The notes below the pieces were generated by a model. That model ran no database searches. It saw only the letters and a program-made list of their open reading frames with translations, and was not told where the DNA came from. Shown in pieces: positions 5,290-10,162 of a DNA stretch of 10,162 nt; position 1 is the first letter of the stretch; each line of letters opens with the position of its first letter. The DNA lies in the NCBI GenBank assembly GCA_014361095.1, contig JACIWF010000039.1, positions 1 through 10,162 of the forward strand, in the 5' to 3' direction. The translations under genes and the position numbers were made by a program. This DNA comes from Hadesarchaea archaeon (GTDB taxonomy: Archaea > Hadarchaeota > Hadarchaeia > Hadarchaeales > Hadarchaeaceae).

Positions 5290-5799
5290 CTAGTAGGGCC
5301 TTTCCTTCAGCTTGAGCTTATGTCCTATGAAATTTGTCCCCAAGTGTATCGGCGGCGTTATTACTAGGATGATTAAAATCACCTCCCATGGGGGGACGGA
5401 TACCGGGCTGGCGAACAATAAAGCTAGGACGACAAAACCGAGTTGATCCAGCACCGGCGCGGCGGAACCTCGTTCTAAATTAACTCTTCTTTTGATGAAG
5501 CTACCCAGAAGGTCGCCCATCAGCGCCCCCAAGGCGAGCAAGAATCCAAGCACCGAGTAGAAGTGGAGCTGACCTGTGGCCAATCCCTGCAAAACACCGA
5601 GGATGAATCCTGCGATGAGTCCGGAGATAAAGCCTCGTATTGTTTTACCTGGTCCGAAGATGGGGCGTCCGTCGATGAAAACACGCCCGCCGTCAATGGG
5701 TCTCCCGCCGCCGAGGACCACCGGTGTGGCGTTGGCGACGTAGGCAGGCAGAATAAACCAGAGCCCCGTTGCCAAAAGTTGAATCAACTCAGCCCACAC
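5290..5799 (-). CDS. carS: CDP-archaeol synthase
   Basis: A 169-residue polytopic membrane enzyme that couples CTP to 2,3-di-O-geranylgeranylglyceryl phosphate to give CDP-archaeol, the activated lipid to which polar head groups are added. It has about five membrane segments. The family motifs are PAYVANATPVV (18-28), the cytoplasmic loop with FGPGKTIRG (48-56), GDLLGSFIKRR (95-105) and APVLDQLGF (114-122). Length and motif order agree with archaeal CarS (formerly DUF46). The start is GTG at 5799, with GGTGA about 6 nt upstream. It lies one base past the stop of the TrmB-like gene, so translation is probably coupled. The PfkB kinase follows after 10 nt. Placing carS behind a regulator that faces tes groups two steps of membrane lipid synthesis in one locus. 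Confidence 0.95.
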   Translation of the reverse strand: MWAELIQLLATGLWFILPAYVANATPVVLGGGRPIDGGRVFIDGRPIFGPGKTIRGFISGLIAGFILGVLQGLATGQLHFYSVLGFLLALGALMGDLLGSFIKRRVNLERGSAAPVLDQLGFVVLALLFASPVSVPPWEVILIILVITPPIHLGTNFIGHKLKLKERPY

Positions 5800-5800
5800 A

Positions 5801-6550
5801 CTAACTCACCTTTGAGTCCTTCCACAGGTATTCGAAATATTCCTTGGCAAATCTAGCCAGCCCAATTTCATCCGACCATATTCCTAAGAGTTCACTCCCG
5901 CTTCCTAAAATGAGTAGCACCTCTCGCCCATCCACGACGACGCCACCACCGAAGAGGTTTTCCCTTCTCCTGATTTCTAACTTTCGCGGCAGCTCCAAGC
6001 CGCGCAGCTTCAGCTTCTCTGGCATCAAAATCCTGATGGAGATATTTTTTGTTTCCAAGAGTGAAAGATAAGGTATCAGGTCCGAGATCTCCTGCGGGAC
6101 ATTCGGCAGCGAGAGCAGAACCTCAATTCCGGCGCGGGTGAGCATCTCTCCAATTTTATTGAGGATGTTTTTTCCGCCGCGGATTACCCAGACGTCCGGT
6201 CGTTTTGCCTCCGCCTTTTTGGAGTATAGAGGTTCAAGTTCCTTTAGCAGAGCTTCCCCTGCTTCTTTGAGCCTTTTCTCTTCCTCGGTCGTTATGATCT
6301 TCACAACCTCAGCCGGATCCCTAGGCCGGTAGCGGCTTGGTCTACTCGCTTGGGCTTCCACCCATCCGCGCCCCTCCAGTCTGGACAGGATATCATAGAT
6401 TCTTGAGTAAGGCACGTTGGCCAGTTTGCTCAGTTCTCCAGCGGTTGAGGGACCATTTAAGACCAAGGCACAATAAGTCCTAGCTTCGTATTCAGTCAAG
6501 CCGAACTCCCGCAGGAGCCTATGGGCTTTCTCCATAGCACCACTTTTCAT
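5801..6550 (-). CDS. TrmB-family transcriptional regulator
   Basis: A 249-residue DNA-binding regulator. Residues 8-75 form a winged helix-turn-helix (LLREFGLTEYEARTYCALV, then STAGELSKLANVPYSRIYDI and wing WVEAQASRPSRYRP). Residues 85-113 are a helical, probably coiled-coil linker. Residues 118-249 form the ligand-sensing domain typical of TrmB proteins, with FGGGVVVDGREVLLIL (200-215) and WSDEIGLARFAKEYFEYLW (225-243). TrmB proteins classically sense sugars, but the family is broad. The ATG at 6550 lies about 25 bp from a TATA element, so the mRNA is probably leaderless; Met6 is an alternative. It leads the operon with carS and the kinase, and diverges from tes across 58 bp. Autoregulation and control of tes are likely inferences. 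I see nothing that identifies the ligand. Confidence 0.92.
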   Translation of the reverse strand: MKSGAMEKAHRLLREFGLTEYEARTYCALVLNGPSTAGELSKLANVPYSRIYDILSRLEGRGWVEAQASRPSRYRPRDPAEVVKIITTEEEKRLKEAGEALLKELEPLYSKKAEAKRPDVWVIRGGKNILNKIGEMLTRAGIEVLLSLPNVPQEISDLIPYLSLLETKNISIRILMPEKLKLRGLELPRKLEIRRRENLFGGGVVVDGREVLLILGSGSELLGIWSDEIGLARFAKEYFEYLWKDSKVS

Positions 6551-6570
6551 ATTGAGAGAAGTTTGGCAAG

Positions 6571-6579
6571 GCTTAAAAG
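6571..6579. promoter_or_regulatory. Shared, near-symmetrical TATA element between regulator and tes
   Basis: GCTTAAAAG on the plus strand reads CTTTTAAGC on the minus strand, so it looks like a TATA box both ways. Its centre is about 25 bp from the regulator ATG (6550) and about 27 bp from a GTG at 6603 and 34 bp from the ATG at 6609 of tes. No second TATA-like run exists in the 58-bp gap. Confidence 0.6.
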
Positions 6580-6598
6580 TTACCCCTTTTAGTGGTAA
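6580..6598. promoter_or_regulatory. Candidate operator: 19-bp imperfect palindrome
   Basis: TTACCCCT (6580-6587), three T bases, then AGTGGTAA (6591-6598). Seven of eight positions pair. It begins right after the shared TATA and ends just before the tes start region, where a bound dimer would block polymerase for tes. A winged-helix regulator is encoded next to it. The binding is inferred. Confidence 0.5.
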
Positions 6599-6608
6599 AT
6601 TGGTGGCA

Positions 6609-8204
6609 ATGAAGGAGTTGGCTAAGACCGAGTCCGTCTGTCCTCAATGTCTGAGGATTCTCCCCGCTGAAATCTTCGAGCGCGACGGGAAAGTTTGGAT
6701 CAGGAAGGAATGCCAGGAACACGGCGTTTTTGAGGATCTCTACTTTGGTTCTTATGAATGGTATCAGCGCGCACAGGCCTTCGCTCGTGACGGCCGAGGG
6801 GTGCTGAATCCACAGGTCACTAAGGAAAAACCTGTTTGTCCCTTGGATTGCGGTTTGTGCAAGATGCATATGAGCCACACCGCATTGGCCAATATTGTGC
6901 TTACCAATCGTTGCGATCTTTCCTGCTGGTACTGCTTTTTTTATTCAGGCAGGGTGGGCTATGTCTATGAACCTACTTTTGATGAGATAGAGGAAATGGT
7001 TAAGACTTTGAAGTCGGAACAGCCGGTGCCGTGTAACGCAGTTCAGCTCACCGGGGGGGAACCGTGCCTCAGAGATGACCTCGTGGATATCATAAGGATG
7101 GTTAAGTCGCATGGTGTGGATCACGTCCAGCTGAACACGAACGGCATCAGGCTGGCGCTAGATCCAGCTCTCGTTGAGAAGGTTCGGGCGGCCGGTGTCA
7201 ACACCCTTTATCTCAGCTTTGATGGAGTTACTGAGAAAACCAATCCCAAGAACCATTGGGAAGTGCCTCAGCTCATTGAGAACTGCAGGAAGGTGGGCAT
7301 GGGGATTGTGCTGGTGCCTACGGTGATAAAATCCGTAAACGACCATGAAGTTGGTGACATTTTAAAGTTCGGATTCAAGAACATCGACATCATCCGCAGC
7401 GTAAATTACCAGCCGGTTTCTCTGGTGGGTAAAATGCCGCGTGAGGAGCGGGATCGCTATCGCATCACCATCCCAGATGTCATAAAGAACATCGAAGAGC
7501 AGACCGGTGGAATCCTCACGATGGATGATTTCTTCCCAGTCCCGACCGCGTTGATGATAAGCGATTTCGTCGAAGCCCTGACCAAAAAGCCAATGTATCA
7601 GATGGGCAGCCATTTTGCCTGCGGTGCAGCTACCTATGTGTTCAGCGACAACGGTAAGATGCTGCCGCTGACCCACTTCATTGATGTGCAGGGCCTGCTC
7701 GAATATTTGGCAGAGAAGTCGGAGGAACTTCGCGCTGGAAAGAGCAAGCTACTGATTGGGGCCAAGTTGCTTTATAGCATCGGGAAGTTTGTCGATAAAA
7801 AGAGGAAGCCCAAAGGTCTGGATATCGATCGGATAATATTCAATGCGTTGATAAAGCACGAGTACAACGCGATAGGACAGTTTCACATGAAGTCACTTTT
7901 CATCGGGATGATGCACTTTATGGATCTCTATAATTACGACATTGAAAGGGTTAAGAGGTGCTGTATCCATTACGCGATGAACGACAACAGGATTATCCCC
8001 TTCTGCGCCTTTAATGTCATACCTGAGTGGTACCGGGACAAGACCCAGGCGGCGCAGGGCATCTCGTTTGAGGAGTGGGAAAGGAAAACGGGGAGGCCGC
8101 TGAAACAGGACCTTTATAAGCGAGATGTGGAAAAACTGAAGGCGTCCGAAGCTTACAAGAAGTTTGCTTCACAGGTAGAGGAGATAAAGTCTGGCAAGTT
8201 TTGA
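6609..8204 (+). CDS. tes: Tetraether lipid synthase (radical SAM), GDGT-forming type
   Basis: A 531-residue radical SAM protein matching Tes, which joins the phytanyl ends of two archaeol-type lipids to make macrocyclic archaeol or GDGT tetraethers. The N-terminal rubredoxin-like site has C11-x2-C14 and C35-QEHG, and CPLDCGLC (77-84) adds further Cys ligands. The radical SAM cluster motif is CDLSCWYC (C102, C106, C109), followed by LTGGEP (148-152 region) and QLNTNGI. Downstream auxiliary-cluster cysteines are FACG (338), RCC (451-452) and PFCAFN (466). NPKNHWE and MMHFMDLYNYD are family-typical stretches. In known Tes, several iron-sulfur clusters and a mononuclear iron are present. The in-frame GTG 6603 and TTG 6600 are alternative starts; the TTG at 6552 is unlikely because it precedes the TATA. 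The gene faces the TrmB-like regulator and carS. Confidence 0.93.
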   Translation: MKELAKTESVCPQCLRILPAEIFERDGKVWIRKECQEHGVFEDLYFGSYEWYQRAQAFARDGRGVLNPQVTKEKPVCPLDCGLCKMHMSHTALANIVLTNRCDLSCWYCFFYSGRVGYVYEPTFDEIEEMVKTLKSEQPVPCNAVQLTGGEPCLRDDLVDIIRMVKSHGVDHVQLNTNGIRLALDPALVEKVRAAGVNTLYLSFDGVTEKTNPKNHWEVPQLIENCRKVGMGIVLVPTVIKSVNDHEVGDILKFGFKNIDIIRSVNYQPVSLVGKMPREERDRYRITIPDVIKNIEEQTGGILTMDDFFPVPTALMISDFVEALTKKPMYQMGSHFACGAATYVFSDNGKMLPLTHFIDVQGLLEYLAEKSEELRAGKSKLLIGAKLLYSIGKFVDKKRKPKGLDIDRIIFNALIKHEYNAIGQFHMKSLFIGMMHFMDLYNYDIERVKRCCIHYAMNDNRIIPFCAFNVIPEWYRDKTQAAQGISFEEWERKTGRPLKQDLYKRDVEKLKASEAYKKFASQVEEIKSGKF

Positions 8205-8214
8205 AAGGGCAAGG

Positions 8215-8224
8215 TTTTTATATT
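8215..8224 (+). promoter_or_regulatory. Probable TATA element for the thermosome gene
   Basis: TTTTTATATT, preceded by a purine-rich GGGCAAGG stretch that could act as a BRE. The predicted transcript start is near 8246, giving a leader of about 33 nt that contains ATAATTG twice (8249 and 8257) before the Shine-Dalgarno sequence. Confidence 0.6.
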
Positions 8225-8265
8225 CTTAAATTTTCTCATTATAGTAGCATAATTGGATAATTGAT

Positions 8266-8273
8266 AAGGAGGG
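8266..8273 (+). promoter_or_regulatory. Strong Shine-Dalgarno sequence of the thermosome gene
   Basis: AAGGAGGG, 5 nt before the ATG at 8279. It rules out the in-frame TTG at 8261, which would overlap it, and sets the start at 8279. Confidence 0.85.
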
Positions 8274-8278
8274 ATTTT

Positions 8279-9925
8279 ATGGCGAGTCAGTTAGGGGGAC
8301 AACCAATACTCATTCTGCCGGAAAAAGTTCAGCGATACCTGGGCCGAGATGCCCAGCGTATGAACATAATGGCCGCGAGGGTCATAGCGGAGTCAGTCCG
8401 CACGACCTTGGGCCCACGCGGAATGGATAAGATGTTGGTTGATAACTTGGGTGACGTCACCATCACCAACGACGGCGTCACCATTTTGGAGGAGATGGAT
8501 GTTGAGCACCCGGCCGCTAAGATGATGGTCGAGGTCTCAAAGGCACAGGAGGACGAGGTCGGAGACGGCACCACCACAGCGGTAGTTCTGGCCGGAGAGT
8601 TGCTGAAGAAGTCGGAGGAGCTGCTGGAGCAGGACATCCACCCAACAGTCATCGTCAGCGGCTACAGGCTGGCGGCTGAGCAGGCTCAGAAAATACTGGA
8701 GAAGATGGCAACTCCAGTTTCCAAGGAAGACGCCAAGATTCTCAAGCAGATCGCCAAGACTTCGATGAGCAGCAAGGGTTCAGAAATACATGGCGATAAA
8801 CTGGCCGAACTCTGCGTGAAGGCCGTTAAACAGATTGTTGAGGAAGCCGACGGCAAAATCGAGGCGGACATCGATAACATTAAGGTGGAAAAGAAAACTG
8901 GTGGCAGTTCTGCCGATACCCAGCTGATTAATGGGATAGTTCTCGACAAAGAGGTTGTTCATCCCGGCATGCCGAAGAAGGTGGAAAAGGCAAAGATTGC
9001 TCTCCTGAACCTCGCCCTCGAAGTTAAGAAGACAGAGACGGATGCCAAGATCAATATAACTGACCCCGAGCAGCTCAAAAAGTTCATCGATGAGGAGCAG
9101 CGCATGCTGAAGGACATGGTTGACCAGATAAAGAGCGTCGGCGCCAACGTTGTCTTCTGCCAGAAGGGTATCGACGATGTGGCCCAGCACTACTTGGCGA
9201 AGTCCGGGATCTTGGCGGCCCGCAGGGTGAAGGAGTCAGACATGGAGAAGCTGGCCCGCGCCACCGGTGGCAACTGTGTGACCAACATCAAGGATCTTTC
9301 ACCAAAGGACTTGGGCACTGCAGAGCTGGTGGAGGAGCGAAAGATTGCCGGCGAGGAGATGATCTTCGTTGAGGGCTGCAAGGATCCGCGGTCAGTGAGC
9401 ATACTGGTCAGGGGCGGCACCGAGCATGTCGTCGATGAGGTCGAGCGCGCAGTGCACGATGCGATTTCAGTAGTTTCAGCAGCTATTGAGGACGGCAAGA
9501 TAGTCGCTGGCGGTGGAGCTCCAGAGATTGAGGTGGCTAAGGGGCTAAGGGAGTATTCAGATTCCGTCGGTGGTCGTGAGGCACTGGCAGTTAACGCCTT
9601 TGCCGACGCAATTGAGGTAATTCCGAGGACTCTAGCCGAAAATGCCGGCTTGGATCCCATCGATATTCTAGTACAGCTTAGGGCGGCCCATGAAAAGGAC
9701 GGCGGAAAGAACATGGGTGTTGACGTCATTAGCGGTAAAGTCTTGAACACACTTGAGAAGGGCATAGTGGAACCGCTGAGGGTCAAGCTCCAGGCAATAA
9801 AGTCCGCAACCGAAGTCACTGAAATGATCCTTAGAATAGACGACGTCATTGCTGCAGGAAAACTGGAGAAGGAAGAGAAGGAAAAGGGAGCAGGCCCTGA
9901 GATGGGTGGCATGCCGGGAATGTAG
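8279..9925 (+). CDS. ths: Thermosome subunit (group II chaperonin)
   Basis: A 548-residue subunit of the archaeal chaperonin, the double-ring ATP-driven folding machine of the cytoplasm. The equatorial ATP site shows TTLGPRGMDKM (42-52), TNDGVTIL (Asp65), GDGTTT (95-100), the catalytic Asp394 in HDAISVV, and VAGGGAPE (409-416). GVDVISGK lies near the C-terminus, and the tail ends in the Gly/Met-rich GGMPGM that is typical of thermosomes and TRiC. The length is normal and no domain is missing. It has its own TATA box and a strong Shine-Dalgarno sequence, consistent with high expression. Alpha, beta or gamma class cannot be assigned without paralogs. The rpoK frame begins right after the stop, so the two are probably on one mRNA. 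Confidence 0.97.
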   Translation: MASQLGGQPILILPEKVQRYLGRDAQRMNIMAARVIAESVRTTLGPRGMDKMLVDNLGDVTITNDGVTILEEMDVEHPAAKMMVEVSKAQEDEVGDGTTTAVVLAGELLKKSEELLEQDIHPTVIVSGYRLAAEQAQKILEKMATPVSKEDAKILKQIAKTSMSSKGSEIHGDKLAELCVKAVKQIVEEADGKIEADIDNIKVEKKTGGSSADTQLINGIVLDKEVVHPGMPKKVEKAKIALLNLALEVKKTETDAKINITDPEQLKKFIDEEQRMLKDMVDQIKSVGANVVFCQKGIDDVAQHYLAKSGILAARRVKESDMEKLARATGGNCVTNIKDLSPKDLGTAELVEERKIAGEEMIFVEGCKDPRSVSILVRGGTEHVVDEVERAVHDAISVVSAAIEDGKIVAGGGAPEIEVAKGLREYSDSVGGREALAVNAFADAIEVIPRTLAENAGLDPIDILVQLRAAHEKDGGKNMGVDVISGKVLNTLEKGIVEPLRVKLQAIKSATEVTEMILRIDDVIAAGKLEKEEKEKGAGPEMGGMPGM

Positions 9926-10016
9926 GGGGCTCCCCCATTCTTCACAAAAAACACACTCGCTTTGAAAAGGCCCGGATTATAGGGGCTAGGGCACTCCAGA
10001 TACAGATGGGAGCCCC
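9926..10016. repeat. 9-bp inverted repeat spanning the rpoK 5' region
   Basis: GGGGCTCCC (9926-9934) and GGGAGCCCC (10008-10016) are exact reverse complements. The left copy follows the thermosome stop at once, and the right copy lies inside rpoK. The left copy can also form a small hairpin of its own (GGGG-gctc-CCCC). Chance is possible because both arms are GC-rich. Confidence 0.45.
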
Positions 10017-10140
10017 AGTGTTAGTCGAGTTGCCGAAGAACTTAACTGACCCCATCGACATCGCCTTGTATGAATATGAAAAGGACGCAATCCCGATCAC
10101 AGTGGTGAGGAGGCTACCAGGAGAGGCCAGAGCTGCATAA
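9937..10140 (+). CDS. rpoK: DNA-directed RNA polymerase subunit K (RpoK); start codon uncertain
   Basis: The frame from about 9949 to TAA 10138-10140 encodes the whole conserved core of RpoK, the archaeal counterpart of eukaryotic RPB6 and bacterial omega. TRFEKARIIGARALQIQMG, then APVLVELP, IDIALYEYEKDAIPITVVRRLPG and the end EARAA are all present. This small subunit helps assemble and hold the large polymerase subunits. Family proteins start only a few residues before TRFE. Here, however, no ATG, GTG or TTG lies in frame between the stop at 9898-9900 and the ATG at 10006, which is inside the core and would remove essential residues. The best candidate is ATT at 9937 (67 residues), 11 nt after the thermosome stop. 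A sequence error, frameshift or loss of function are alternatives. The identity is sure; the start is not. Confidence 0.85.
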   Translation: MLHKKHTRFEKARIIGARALQIQMGAPVLVELPKNLTDPIDIALYEYEKDAIPITVVRRLPGEARAA

Positions 10141-10150
10141 TTTTTTTTTT
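10141..10150 (+). terminator. T10 terminator after rpoK
   Basis: Ten T residues directly follow the rpoK TAA. Oligo-T in the non-template strand is the main intrinsic termination signal of archaeal RNA polymerase. A second T-run (CTTTTTTATC, 10153-10162) could be a backup or the TATA box of the next gene, which is outside the window. Confidence 0.75.
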
Positions 10151-10162
10151 GACTTTTTTATC

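Noticed and set aside
6552..6608. Longer tes start at TTG 6552
   Set aside because: It would lie upstream of the TATA element that should start the transcript, and the extra residues do not resemble the family N-terminus.
9190..9954. Long open frame opposite the thermosome gene (254 codons, minus strand)
   Set aside because: It is the antisense shadow of a GC-rich conserved gene. The translation is low-complexity Ser/Ala/Pro-rich with no domain and no promoter.
1..10162. CRISPR array, insertion sequence or prophage
   Set aside because: No regular repeat-spacer pattern, transposase, integrase or terminal inverted repeats were found. The genes are ordinary chromosomal ones.
1..10162. tRNA or rRNA genes
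   Set aside because: No T-arm consensus with a matching acceptor stem and no rRNA signatures were seen. GGTTCAAGTTCC near 6230 is inside the regulator gene and lacks a cloverleaf.

Overview
This window is archaeal chromosome. It encodes a DnaG-type primase with the archaeal N-terminal domain, a group II chaperonin (thermosome), RNA polymerase subunit K, CDP-archaeol synthase, a tetraether lipid synthase-type radical SAM enzyme and a TrmB-family regulator. Many start codons lie 25-35 nt from an AT-rich TATA element, which suggests leaderless or short-leader mRNAs. Two genes (dnaG and the thermosome) instead have a strong AAGGAGGG Shine-Dalgarno sequence. The lipid genes point to an archaeon with membrane-spanning tetraether lipids, probably a euryarchaeal-type lineage. 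The sequence does not let me name a genus.

Layout. Bases 2-223 (+) hold the C-terminal part of a GNAT acetyltransferase. It meets dnaG (-) tail to tail, with the two stop codons touching. Next come a small COG2426-type membrane protein (-), a divergent HAD phosphatase (+) and a purine-type phosphoribosyltransferase with an extra C-terminal tail (+). The phosphoribosyltransferase converges, 4 bp apart, on a two-gene unit (-): a 56-residue zinc-finger protein followed by a small Toprim protein (UPF0292 type). About 310 bp without a convincing gene follow (4021-4331). A tight operon on the minus strand then reads trmB-like regulator, carS, PfkB-family kinase. The tes-like radical SAM gene is transcribed divergently from the regulator. 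The thermosome gene follows on the plus strand, and right after its stop lies rpoK, which has no ATG, GTG or TTG start in frame. A T10 tract closes the unit.

How the genes relate. The most interesting block is 4332-8204. CarS makes the activated archaeol precursor for polar head-group attachment. Tes joins two archaeol-type lipids tail to tail to give tetraethers. A TrmB-family regulator sits between them, leading the carS operon and facing tes. The 58-bp gap between regulator and tes holds one near-symmetrical TATA element placed correctly for both genes, plus a 19-bp imperfect palindrome between that TATA and the tes start. I infer a dedicated control circuit for tetraether membrane synthesis. 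The genes themselves are recognised families; the regulatory link is inference. Other points of note are the rpoK start problem, two possible ribosome-binding starts for dnaG, the tail on the phosphoribosyltransferase, and the small zinc-finger gene that a 60-residue cutoff would miss.
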